Assembly (NCBI GenBank): GCA_043789035.1
Contig: JAYWIG010000021.1
Coordinates: 1-20,641 of the forward strand
DNA: 20,641 nt
Origin: JAYWIG01 sp043789035
GTDB lineage: Bacteria; Pseudomonadota; Gammaproteobacteria; Burkholderiales; Burkholderiaceae_E
Direction: 5' to 3'
Below the pieces are notes generated by a model. The model had not been told where the DNA came from and searched no databases. It saw only the letters and a list, made by a program, of their open reading frames with translations. Numbering within the stretch: the stretch's first letter is position 1; every line of letters starts with the position of its first letter. Of the stretch, positions 13,498-20,641 are shown piece by piece. A program made the position numbers and the translations under genes.

Positions 13498-15456
13498 TTA
13501 ACCGCGCTTAACTTCTTTAAAGTCAGCATCAACAACATCGTCGTTCTTCGCTTCCGAAGCACCCGCCTGTGCACCAGCGCCACCTGCTGCGCCAGCCGCA
13601 CCTGCAGCACCCGCGGCCGCACCAGTTTCTTCTTGCATCTTAGCGTACATCATTTCGCCAAGCTTCTGCGATGCAGTCATCAATGCTGTCGATTTCGCTT
13701 CAATGGCGTCTTTATCTTCGCCCTTCAACGCTTCTTCGGTTTCTTTCAATGCAACTTCGATTTTCTCTTTTTCACCGGCTTCAAGCTTATCGCCATATTC
13801 AGTCAGCGATTTCTTCACTTGGTGTACAGATGCATCAGCAGAGTTTTTAGCCTGCGCCAATTCAACACGCATCTTGTCGTCAGCCGCATTGTTCTCAGCA
13901 TCTTTCACCATGGCCGCGATTTCCGCTTCATTCAAACCAGAGTTCGCCTTAATGGTGATCTTGTTCTCTTTGCCAGTAGCTTTGTCTTTAGCACCCACAT
14001 GCAAAATACCGTTTGCGTCAATATCGAAGGACACTTCAATTTGTGGCGTACCACGTGCCGCTGGTGGAATGCCTTCAAGATTGAATTCGCCCAAGCCCTT
14101 ATTGCCAGCTGCAATCTCGCGCTCACCTTGGAACACTTTGATAGTTACCGCAGGTTGGTTGTCATCAGCTGTCGAAAACACTTGCGAAAACTTCGTTGGA
14201 ATCGTGGTGTTTTTCTTAATCATCTTCGTCATCACGCCACCCAAGGTTTCGATACCTAGTGAGAGCGGAGTAACGTCGAGCAACAACACATCCTTACGGT
14301 CACCTGCCAGTACTGAACCTTGAACCGCAGCACCTACCGCAACGGCTTCGTCAGGGTTCACGTCACGGCGAGGCTCTTTGCCGAAGAACTCTTTAACTTT
14401 GTCTTGTACCTTTGGCATGCGAGTCATACCGCCGACCATGATCACATCATCAATGTCGCTGTTTTTCACGCCAGCATCTTTCATCGCGATTGAGCAAGGT
14501 GCAATGGTTTTCTCAATCAAGTCCTCAACCAAAGCTTCGAGCTTGGCGCGAGTCAACTTCATATTCAAGTGCTTCGGGCCCGATGCGTCTGCCGTAATGT
14601 AGGGCAGGTTTAAGTCGGTTTGGGTGCTTGATGAGAGTTCGATTTTGGCTTTTTCAGCAGTCTCTTTCAAGCGCTGCAATGCCAACACGTCCTTCGATAA
14701 ATCAACGCCAGATTCTTTCTTGAATTCACCAATGATGTACTCAATGATGCGTTGGTCGAAGTCTTCGCCGCCCAAGAATGTATCGCCGTTAGTCGACAAT
14801 ACTTCGAATTGCATTTCACCATCGACGTCAGCGATTTCAATAATCGAAACGTCGAACGTACCACCGCCTAAGTCATATACGGCGATCTTCCGATCTTTAC
14901 CGCCGCCTTTATCCAAGCCGAAGGCCAAAGCTGCAGCAGTAGGCTCGTTGATGATACGCAGCACTTCTAAGCCAGCGATACGACCTGCATCTTTAGTGGC
15001 TTGGCGTTGCGAATCGTTAAAGTACGCAGGTACAGTAATAACTGCTTGCGTCACTTCTTCGCCGAGGTAATCCTCAGCGGTTTTCTTCATCTTACGCAAA
15101 ACTTCAGCAGATACTTGTGGAGGCGCTAATTTCTTGTCGCGCACACCTACCCAAGCGTCGCCGTTGTCGGCTTTCACAATGCTCCAAGGCATCAAGTCGA
15201 TATCTTTTTGCACTTCTTTCTCGGCAAACTTACGGCCAATCAAGCGCTTTACCGCGTATAGGGTGTTCTTAGGATTAGTAACAGCCTGACGTTTAGCTGG
15301 TGCGCCAACTAAAATTTCGCCATCTTCCATATAGGCAATGATCGACGGTGTGGTGCGAGCGCCTTCAGCATTTTCAATTACCTTAGGCTGGCCGCCCTCC
15401 ATAATAGCCACGCACGAATTGGTAGTACCTAAGTCAATTCCGATTACTTTACCCAT
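13498..15456 (-). CDS. dnaK: DnaK (Hsp70) chaperone
   Basis: A 652-residue Hsp70 of normal length. The nucleotide-binding domain starts GIDLGTTNSCVAIMEG and carries YFNDSQRQATKDAG, YDLGGGTFDVSIIEI (the phosphate-binding DLGGGT loop) and VGGMTRMPKVQ. The substrate-binding domain follows (LLLDVTPLSLGIETLGG, FSTADDNQPAVTIKVFQGER), then the helical lid, an Ala/Gly-rich linker (about 620-640) and the tail DDVVDADFKEVKRG. The ATG has GAGG eight bases upstream. DnaK folds and protects proteins in the cytosol with GrpE and DnaJ. The 105-bp gap to grpE holds a possible heat-shock promoter. The tail ends in KEVKRG, as in many betaproteobacterial DnaK proteins. Confidence 0.98.
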   Translation of the reverse strand: MGKVIGIDLGTTNSCVAIMEGGQPKVIENAEGARTTPSIIAYMEDGEILVGAPAKRQAVTNPKNTLYAVKRLIGRKFAEKEVQKDIDLMPWSIVKADNGDAWVGVRDKKLAPPQVSAEVLRKMKKTAEDYLGEEVTQAVITVPAYFNDSQRQATKDAGRIAGLEVLRIINEPTAAALAFGLDKGGGKDRKIAVYDLGGGTFDVSIIEIADVDGEMQFEVLSTNGDTFLGGEDFDQRIIEYIIGEFKKESGVDLSKDVLALQRLKETAEKAKIELSSSTQTDLNLPYITADASGPKHLNMKLTRAKLEALVEDLIEKTIAPCSIAMKDAGVKNSDIDDVIMVGGMTRMPKVQDKVKEFFGKEPRRDVNPDEAVAVGAAVQGSVLAGDRKDVLLLDVTPLSLGIETLGGVMTKMIKKNTTIPTKFSQVFSTADDNQPAVTIKVFQGEREIAAGNKGLGEFNLEGIPPAARGTPQIEVSFDIDANGILHVGAKDKATGKENKITIKANSGLNEAEIAAMVKDAENNAADDKMRVELAQAKNSADASVHQVKKSLTEYGDKLEAGEKEKIEVALKETEEALKGEDKDAIEAKSTALMTASQKLGEMMYAKMQEETGAAAGAAGAAGAAGGAGAQAGASEAKNDDVVDADFKEVKRG

Positions 15457-15496
15457 GTTGCTAACCTCAAAAGAAAATTAAATGAATGTTTGATAA

Positions 15497-15522
15497 ATGA
15501 TGCGTTTTGACGCTATTTCAAT
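15497..15522 (-). promoter_or_regulatory. possible heat-shock (sigma-32-type) promoter before dnaK
   Basis: On the minus strand ATTGAAA (15522-15516) differs by one base from the sigma-32 -35 box CTTGAAA. CGCATCAT (15504-15497) loosely resembles the CCCCATNT -10 box. The spacing is shorter than usual. The -35 lies within the dyad CTATTTCAATAG (15513-15524, plus strand). This is a weak prediction. Confidence 0.3.
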
Positions 15523-15561
15523 AGTTAATTAAGAACAGCGGCCGATAAATGGCAAATATTG

Positions 15562-16167
15562 TTATTGGGCGACAGTTACTAACGCAGGCCGCAAAAGCCG
15601 CTCATTAATCAAGTACCCTTTTTGCAATACCGACACTACGTGTCCGCTAGGCACCGCCGGCTCAACAGAATCGCCCGGCACCATCGAAATCGCTTGGTGC
15701 TTGTTCGGGTCGAGCTTTTCACCCAATGGGTTGAGCTCGATCACTTTGTTCTTTTCCATTGCGCTGGCAAGCTGGCGCAAAGTGGCTTGAACACCTTCTT
15801 TCAGGCTATCCATTGTCAGGTTGTCTAACTTCAAAGACATTTCTAGGCTATCGCGTACTGGGAGAAGAGATTCTGCAAAGCCTTCGACCGCGAACTTATG
15901 CGCTTTCGATACATCCTCAGCAGCACGACGACGAATGTTTTGCACTTCTGCCAACGAACGTGTATACAAATCTTGGTACTCGCTGGCACGGGCTTCGGCT
16001 AAAACTAGCTTTTCTGCATCAGAAGGCATAACTTCAGCCTCACCGGCTGGCAGTTCACTTTCGTTTACATTAGCAGAACCGTTGGCAGGAATGCTAGCTT
16101 CCATCTGAATATCGCTATCGACAGGCGTGGTTTGTTCGGACTCTTGGGAATCAGGTTTGTCAGACAT
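15562..16167 (-). CDS. grpE: GrpE nucleotide exchange factor
   Basis: From ATG 16167 the product is 201 residues, close to the usual length. It has an acidic disordered N-terminus, a long helix (about 50-95, including EYQDLYTRSLAEVQNIRRRA), and the beta-domain with NPLGEKLDPNKHQAIS, GHVVSVLQKGYLINERLLRP and ALVTV near the end. GrpE releases ADP from DnaK. The frame can be extended to GTG 16227, but the extra 20 residues (MSPINSTNLSNPLIF...) are unlike GrpE N-termini; I prefer MSDKPDSQE. The ribosome-binding site at either start is poor. It is the first gene of the leftward grpE-dnaK-dnaJ cluster. Confidence 0.95.
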   Translation of the reverse strand: MSDKPDSQESEQTTPVDSDIQMEASIPANGSANVNESELPAGEAEVMPSDAEKLVLAEARASEYQDLYTRSLAEVQNIRRRAAEDVSKAHKFAVEGFAESLLPVRDSLEMSLKLDNLTMDSLKEGVQATLRQLASAMEKNKVIELNPLGEKLDPNKHQAISMVPGDSVEPAVPSGHVVSVLQKGYLINERLLRPALVTVAQ

Positions 16168-16397
16168 TTTTCTAAATCGTTGAAAAATCAAAGGGTTACT
16201 TAAATTTGTGGAATTGATCGGGCTCACTAAAAATTAGCAACTGCCGGAAAGCCGCGTATTTTGCCAGAGCAAATCCTTACACTCCTTTAACCTGAGGGTA
16301 ATCTGTTGCTTTTCAAGTGGGGCTACAATGGATTTCGCACTTTTGAAGCGAAATTTTCTCGAATTGCTCTCAATCAACTTTCTTTCAGGAGGAATCT

Positions 16398-16901
16398 ATG
16401 GGTTTACTGTCATTTATGAAATCTGCTGGCGAAAAATTATTCGGCCGCGGTGAGGCTCACGCTGCCCAACAAGCGGCTGCCGCAGACCCCACCCCCGACA
16501 ACACTGCCGCCGCTAATGCTGCTGCGGCTACTGCAATTAAAGGCTACATCGCGTCCATGGGCCTTGCGGCTGATGGCTTAGATGTGCAAGTCGAGGCTGC
16601 CACCGAGACGGTCACCGTCACTGGACAAGCGGCTACCCAAGAAATTCGAGAGAAAATTGTGCTTTGTTGCGGCAACATCCAAGGCGTATCGAATGTTGAC
16701 GACCACATGACCGTGGCCGAGCCAACCGACGAATCACAGTGGTACGAAGTGGTTAGTGGCGATAACCTTTCGAAAATCTCAAAAGAGTTTTACGACACTC
16801 CAAATAAATACATGGCTATTTTCGAAGCGAACAAGCCAATGTTGAGCCACCCAGACAAGATTTATCCAGGTCAATTGCTCCGTATTCCCGCCGAAGCCTA
16901 A
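16398..16901 (+). CDS. kbp: BON and LysM domain protein, YgaU/Kbp-like (potassium-binding type)
   Basis: A 167-residue protein without a signal peptide. After MGLLSFMKSAGEKLFGRGEA and an Ala-rich linker comes a BON domain (about 44-107, IKGYIASMGLAADGLDVQV ... VTVTGQAATQEIREKIV). A C-terminal LysM domain follows (about 116-165, YEVVSGDNLSKISKEFYDTP ... YPGQLLRIP). This is the layout of E. coli YgaU/Kbp, which binds potassium in the cytoplasm; the symbol is assigned by architecture. A strong AGGAGG (16387-16392) precedes the ATG by five bases. It is divergent from grpE and convergent with hemH, whose stop overlaps its own by two or three bases at 16898-16901, with no terminator between them. 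Each transcript probably runs antisense into the other gene. Confidence 0.88.
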   Translation: MGLLSFMKSAGEKLFGRGEAHAAQQAAAADPTPDNTAAANAAAATAIKGYIASMGLAADGLDVQVEAATETVTVTGQAATQEIREKIVLCCGNIQGVSNVDDHMTVAEPTDESQWYEVVSGDNLSKISKEFYDTPNKYMAIFEANKPMLSHPDKIYPGQLLRIPAEA

Positions 16902-18016
16902 TTAGAAGAACCTATCTTTTTCGCAGCTGCCTGACGCTCGTTCAGCAGCTGCGTTTCTATTTTCAAAGAAGCGCCTTCCAACCGTTTGGTGTACCACCCC
17001 TGCATGTGCTTCTCGGCCAACGCGGCTAAAGTCGCGATCCAATCATCAGCTTCATTCAAGCATGGTATGTAGCGGTAGTCTTTGCCGCCCGCCTCTATAA
17101 ACGCCTCTTTGCCTTCCATAGCGATTTCTTCTAGCGTCTCAAGACAATCCGATACGAACCCAGGGCAAACAATATCGATTCGCGTCACGCCGGCTTTCGC
17201 TAACGCCTGCAATGTCGGCTCTGTATACGGTTGAAGCCACTCCGCCTTGCCAAAGCGAGACTGAAAAGTCACCACGTAATCGTCTTTGCGCAGGTTCAAT
17301 TTCTCAGCAAGCAGTCTAGCGGTGGCCAAGCATTCGCAATGGTAAGGGTCACCTAGCACTAAAGTTCGTTTAGGTACGCCATGAAATGTCATTACCAGCC
17401 TATCCGGTTTGCCGTTGTAGCCCCAAGTTTTTTCGATATTTTTAGCCAACGCTGAAATGTAGTTTTCATCCTTGGCAAAGGCGCGAATAGTGCGTAACTC
17501 AGGCTGGTTTCGCCAATTACTTAGCTCAGCGAATACGGAATCCATTGCAGTCGCGGTCGTAGCCCCAGCATATTGCGGATAAAGCGGTAGACATAAAAGC
17601 TTGGTGACGTTCTTTTCGCGCAGGCCTTGCATCACCGATTCAATCGACGGGTTGCCATAGCGCATCGCATACACTATCTCAAGATCATGTCCACGCGACC
17701 CCATTAACCCTTGCAGCAATTTCGTTTGCTTAATCGTGTGCGACGCGAGCGGCGAGCCTTCGTCCGTCCAAACCGTTGCATATTTCGCCGCCGACTTCTT
17801 AGGGCGAACATTCAAAATAATGCCGTTTAAAATAATTGCCCACACGAGTTTTGGTATCTCAACCACCCTCGTATCAGACAGAAACTGCTTTAGATAAGCA
17901 CGTACTTCTTTAGGGCGCGGCGCGTCAGGCGTGCCAAGTTGGAGCAATAAAATGGCCGTACGCTCGGGCTGCGCATGGGTGAATGAAGCACTGGTAGTAA
18001 AGCGATTGGCAGCCAA
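16898..18016 (-). CDS. hemH: ferrochelatase
   Basis: A 372-residue protein. Motifs: LLLQLGTPDAP near the N-terminus, LPLYPQYAGATT (143-154), catalytic His212 in TFHGVP, and CPGFVSDCLETLEEI, in which Glu293 fits the conserved active-site acid. It inserts ferrous iron into protoporphyrin IX in the last step of haem synthesis. The start is unusual: TTG 18016 with no ribosome-binding site, eight bases after the stop of the SnoaL-like gene. No ATG lies near, so translation may rely on coupling; a somewhat later start cannot be excluded, since family homology begins around residue 17. The gene is at the end of the hpa-type cluster, and haem supply may thus be co-transcribed with aromatic catabolism. 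Confidence 0.95.
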   Translation of the reverse strand: MAANRFTTSASFTHAQPERTAILLLQLGTPDAPRPKEVRAYLKQFLSDTRVVEIPKLVWAIILNGIILNVRPKKSAAKYATVWTDEGSPLASHTIKQTKLLQGLMGSRGHDLEIVYAMRYGNPSIESVMQGLREKNVTKLLCLPLYPQYAGATTATAMDSVFAELSNWRNQPELRTIRAFAKDENYISALAKNIEKTWGYNGKPDRLVMTFHGVPKRTLVLGDPYHCECLATARLLAEKLNLRKDDYVVTFQSRFGKAEWLQPYTEPTLQALAKAGVTRIDIVCPGFVSDCLETLEEIAMEGKEAFIEAGGKDYRYIPCLNEADDWIATLAALAEKHMQGWYTKRLEGASLKIETQLLNERQAAAKKIGSSN

Positions 18017-18024
18017 GGAAGCAA

Positions 18025-18558
18025 CTAGTTTTCGTCGTTGTAATGCTTAATGATAAATTGATCCAGCTGATCCTTCGCAGTAACCTGTACTTTTCGCCTC
18101 AACCACTCGGTATTTCCCGCTAATAACCCCGGTAAACCAAGGGCTTGTTTGGCCCAACGAGGAAAATCAAACTCATCGACTTGCCTAACAATTAGGCCGT
18201 CCCAGAGGCTGATTGTCGACAAAATATGGTTTTCAACCTTACGTTTGCCACCATAAAGGTAGTTTGCCTGCCATTCGACTTGTGCCTTGCGTTCATCGGC
18301 AAAAAGAATCTTGTAGGTCAGACTAAAGTTCTTTGCACGGCGGCACAGCATGGCCCACATCATTCCAATACGCTCACCACGTAAATCTGGGAAGGCTGGA
18401 TCGGTAAAGCTAGCTTTTTCATGGTACATGCTCGCCATAGTTTTGGCATCAAGCGCGCTAAATGCATCATAAAACTTACCAAGCACTTTAGCAATTTCAG
18501 GATCAGTTCCCCGATCAATCTGACTAGCTCCTAGGCTAACAGGTTCAACTCGACTCAT
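18025..18558 (-). CDS. NTF2/SnoaL-like domain protein
   Basis: A 177-residue protein with an NTF2-like cone fold signature: an N-terminal helix IAKVLGKFYDAFSALDAKTM, the MYHEKASFTDPAFPDLRG strand and loop, and alternating strands with QVEWQANYLYGGKRKVENHI, then ISLWDGLIVRQVDEFDFPRW. This matches the SnoaL-like/'nuclear transport factor 2 family' group, which includes small cyclases, isomerases, hydrolases and many of unknown function. The ATG follows the hpaF stop by seven bases, and the stop precedes hemH by eight, so it is within the operon. Role in 4-hydroxyphenylacetate degradation or haem synthesis is unproven. There is no signal peptide. Confidence 0.8.
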   Translation of the reverse strand: MSRVEPVSLGASQIDRGTDPEIAKVLGKFYDAFSALDAKTMASMYHEKASFTDPAFPDLRGERIGMMWAMLCRRAKNFSLTYKILFADERKAQVEWQANYLYGGKRKVENHILSTISLWDGLIVRQVDEFDFPRWAKQALGLPGLLAGNTEWLRRKVQVTAKDQLDQFIIKHYNDEN

Positions 18559-18565
18559 GTAATGC

Positions 18566-18985
18566 CTATGGATTTGCAGTTTGAAAATAAGGATGCAAGC
18601 TACTGTACTTCAAATCAAACACTTCATGGCCTTCATCTATTTGAAAAGTCACTCCAACGTGGTGCTTTTCAATTAATGGTGCGAAATGCCCCTTAATGGC
18701 ATTGCTTACTGATGCTCCCACTGCCTCATGAACAGCAGCCGATCTACCATTAGCCATTCGCAAAGAAACATACACAAACCCAAACTCTCTTCCCCTCGGA
18801 GGTTCGCCTCGAGCCACAGCAAAATGTGCCGCAGGGTGCGCAAATACGCGGGTACCTCCGATAGGAAATACAGGCTTACCTTCGTCATTGACGCTCAACA
18901 TCGCGTCGGCTAACGACCGGCAAAGCACGTTCATGTCGGTTTGAGTCTCTAGATTGGGCGTGTAGTGAATAACAATATGTGGCAT
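18566..18985 (-). CDS. hpaF: 5-carboxymethyl-2-hydroxymuconate isomerase
   Basis: A 139-residue protein starting MPHIVIHYTPNLE. Pro2, which becomes the N-terminal catalytic proline after Met removal, is the hallmark of this tautomerase-superfamily isomerase. Later segments (FVYVSLRMANGRSAAVHEA, EKHHVGVTFQIDEG) also fit HpaF; the length is slightly above the usual ~126 residues. It isomerises the acid made by HpaE in homoprotocatechuate degradation. The ATG lies two bases after the hpaD stop, in keeping with translational coupling. The acceptor for its product (HpaG/HpaH/HpaI steps) is not in the window. Confidence 0.88.
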   Translation of the reverse strand: MPHIVIHYTPNLETQTDMNVLCRSLADAMLSVNDEGKPVFPIGGTRVFAHPAAHFAVARGEPPRGREFGFVYVSLRMANGRSAAVHEAVGASVSNAIKGHFAPLIEKHHVGVTFQIDEGHEVFDLKYSSLHPYFQTANP

Positions 18986-18987
18986 AA

Positions 18988-19848
18988 CTAGCTTAGTGGA
19001 ACTACGGGAAAGATTGCGTTAATTTGGCCAGTACCAGAGCTCCCAAAGTAAGGCGTAATCACTTCCACCTTCTCGCGGTAATCGGTCCAGCCCAAGGCTC
19101 CTAAGAGCATCGCAGTGTCATGCATATCGCCCTCACCCCAGCACTTTTCGCTATACATCGGCAGCATTTCGATAAAAGTCGGCCAATCTCCCTCCTCCCA
19201 AAGTTGCACCACACGTTTGTCAACTTGCTCCAAAAATGCGTTGTACGTCTTGAAGGCAAATTCAGGTGCTCTGCCATTATCGGCAAAGTGATGGCTCAAA
19301 CTGCCACTCGCAAAGATCGCAACCGTACCGTCGTATCTTTCTTCGATAGCTTTGCGAACGGCCAAACCAAAGCGACCGCTCTCGGTTAAATCATGCCAAT
19401 CGCACCAAGCACTAATACAAATCACTTTGTAATGCTTATCGCTGTTCATATAGCGCATGGGCACCAGGGTGCCATACTCTAACTCCAATGTGGTATCTGA
19501 ATGGGCACGAGTTTTTACACCCATCTCATTGGCAACATCCGCAATTAAATGCCCTAACTCTGGGTTGCCCGGGTAAGCATAAGGCATATTCTTAATAAAA
19601 TGCGGCAGCTCATTACTTGTGTATACGCCACTAAACTCAGGGCCGCAGTTTATGTGGTATTCACTATTTACTTGCCAATGCACATCGAACACCACAATCG
19701 TATCGACACCCTCTGCTCTGCACCGCCTATCAATTTCTTTATGACCAGCAATCGCCGCATCACGCTTACCTTGGTTGGGGCCTGGAAACTCGCACAGATA
19801 CATCGACGGTACATGCGTGATCTTCGCAGCTAGCGCCAAAGTGCCCAT
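18988..19848 (-). CDS. hpaD: 3,4-dihydroxyphenylacetate 2,3-dioxygenase (class III extradiol type)
   Basis: From ATG 19848 the protein is 286 residues and closely resembles E. coli-type HpaD throughout (GTLALAAKITHVPSMYLCE, YHINCGPEFSGVYTSNELPH, LEYGTLVPMRYMN, SSGTGQINAIFP). His12, His57 and Glu239 fit the two-His-one-carboxylate iron site of LigB-type extradiol enzymes. It cleaves the ring of homoprotocatechuate to the semialdehyde used by HpaE. A longer frame begins at TTG 19860, but ATG 19848 shares one base with the hpaE stop (TGATG), a typical coupled start, and removes MGRL, which is foreign to the family. It sits between hpaE and hpaF. Confidence 0.94.
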   Translation of the reverse strand: MGTLALAAKITHVPSMYLCEFPGPNQGKRDAAIAGHKEIDRRCRAEGVDTIVVFDVHWQVNSEYHINCGPEFSGVYTSNELPHFIKNMPYAYPGNPELGHLIADVANEMGVKTRAHSDTTLELEYGTLVPMRYMNSDKHYKVICISAWCDWHDLTESGRFGLAVRKAIEERYDGTVAIFASGSLSHHFADNGRAPEFAFKTYNAFLEQVDKRVVQLWEEGDWPTFIEMLPMYSEKCWGEGDMHDTAMLLGALGWTDYREKVEVITPYFGSSGTGQINAIFPVVPLS

Positions 19849-20641
19849 CAAACGCCCCAACGCGGAATCGGGTGGTTACCCATTGCCACGCACACGTTTT
19901 TAGGTTCGGCAAACACCTCGAAACTCCAAGTACCGCCCTCGCGCCCAGTTCCTGATGCTTTCATGCCACCAAATGGTTGGCGCAAATCGCGAACATTCTG
20001 CGAATTCACAAAACACATACCTGCTTCAATCGCAGCTGCCATACGATGAGCGCGGCCTAGGTTCTCAGTCCATATATAAGACGATAAGCCATAACGAACA
20101 TCATTGGCCAGCTTTAACGCATGTGCTTCATCATCAAAAGGAATCAAACAAGCCACTGGCCCAAAAATCTCATCTTGTGCAATCTTCATTCGATTATCAA
20201 CATCGGCAAATACGGTTGGCAACACGAAGTTACCCTTCGCCACACGATCACTCACCGAAGGCGCACCTAAACCACCGACTAATTGCCTGGCACCCTCTTC
20301 AACACCTAACTCAATATAACCACGCACCTTCGCTAAATGTGTTTGACTTATCATAGGCCCAACAATAGTGTTTTCATCCAAAGGGTCGCCCACAGAAATT
20401 TTGCTGGCACGCTCAGTAAATCGCTCACAAAACCTCTTGTAAATCGAACGTTGAATAATAATTCTCGACCCAGCAGTGCAGCGTTCGCCGTTATTGGAAA
20501 AAATCATAAAAACGGCCGCATCAAGAGCACGTTCGAAATCGGCATCCTCGAAAATAACGAAAGGCGATTTCCCGCCTAACTCCATCGAATATTTTTTCAA
20601 TCCAGCTGCTTGAATAATTCGCTCGCCAGTGGCCGTGCTCC
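19848..20641 (-). CDS. hpaE: 5-carboxymethyl-2-hydroxymuconate semialdehyde dehydrogenase, C-terminal part (runs off right edge)
   Basis: The frame is open from the right edge to TGA 19850-19848, giving about 263 residues, roughly the second half of a ~490-residue aldehyde dehydrogenase. It enters at STATGERIIQAAG, the nucleotide-binding GSTxTG region, then shows MELGGKSPFV with the general-base Glu, NGERCTAGSRI with the catalytic Cys, EIFGPVACLIPFDDEAHAL and PFGGMKASGTGREGG. All fit NAD-dependent ALDHs. The HpaE assignment rests on the immediately following hpaD and hpaF and on similarity to HpaE at FMIFSNNGERC. TTG 20600 is an internal codon, not the true start; the N-terminus and operon promoter lie beyond the window. 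Confidence 0.9.
   Translation of the reverse strand, partial: STATGERIIQAAGLKKYSMELGGKSPFVIFEDADFERALDAAVFMIFSNNGERCTAGSRIIIQRSIYKRFCERFTERASKISVGDPLDENTIVGPMISQTHLAKVRGYIELGVEEGARQLVGGLGAPSVSDRVAKGNFVLPTVFADVDNRMKIAQDEIFGPVACLIPFDDEAHALKLANDVRYGLSSYIWTENLGRAHRMAAAIEAGMCFVNSQNVRDLRQPFGGMKASGTGREGGTWSFEVFAEPKNVCVAMGNHPIPRWGV

Noticed and set aside
13633..14323. Two overlapping ~206-208-residue plus-strand frames opposite dnaK
   Set aside because: These are antisense shadows of dnaK; the compositions mirror the dnaK codons and no start signal is visible.
19848..19860. Longer hpaD beginning at TTG 19860
   Set aside because: The ATG at 19848 overlaps the hpaE stop by one base and gives the family-typical N-terminus.
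1..20641. CRISPR arrays, tRNA or rRNA genes
   Set aside because: I saw no regularly spaced repeats and no cloverleaf or rRNA-like segments on either strand.

Overview
The window looks like chromosomal DNA of a proteobacterium, most likely a betaproteobacterium. The pointers are a ferrochelatase gene beside a grpE-dnaK-dnaJ cluster, a PEP-CTERM exosortase substrate, and a class III cyclase of a type common in Burkholderiales. This placement is inference from gene content, not from a search. Base composition appears moderate.

Left part (1-7105): the start of a leftward class III nucleotide-cyclase-like gene runs off the left edge. A rightward accessory cluster faces away from it: an exported trypsin-like serine protease, a small lipoprotein, a very large lipoprotein rich in charged helices, and a GH19-type glycosidase/endolysin. 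The large lipoprotein reading frame (2555-6480, about 1,308 residues if joined) is broken twice. There is an in-frame TAG at 4133-4135, and a -1 frame change is needed at an A8 run at 5095-5102. The sequence stays coding-like across both breaks. This is either recent decay, assembly error, or recoding, and it is the most interesting feature of the window.

Middle (7106-12230): a mosaic region. A full-length LuxR-type regulator has near-identical 20-bp dyads on both sides. Next come a PEP-CTERM protein, a C-terminal remnant of a membrane fatty acid desaturase, a 5'-truncated paralogue of the LuxR regulator, and a VapBC-type toxin-antitoxin pair. The 481-bp gap after the GH19 gene is full of palindromes and hairpins.

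Right part (12232-20641): core genes. dnaJ, dnaK and grpE are all leftward, with a clear intrinsic terminator after dnaK. A rightward LysM/BON protein (YgaU/Kbp type) is convergent with hemH. Upstream of hemH on the same strand, tightly packed, are an NTF2/SnoaL-like gene, hpaF, hpaD and a partial hpaE. hpaE, hpaD and hpaF encode consecutive steps of homoprotocatechuate (4-hydroxyphenylacetate) meta-cleavage: the ring-cleavage dioxygenase, the semialdehyde dehydrogenase and the isomerase. hemH appears to be the last gene of that transcription unit.
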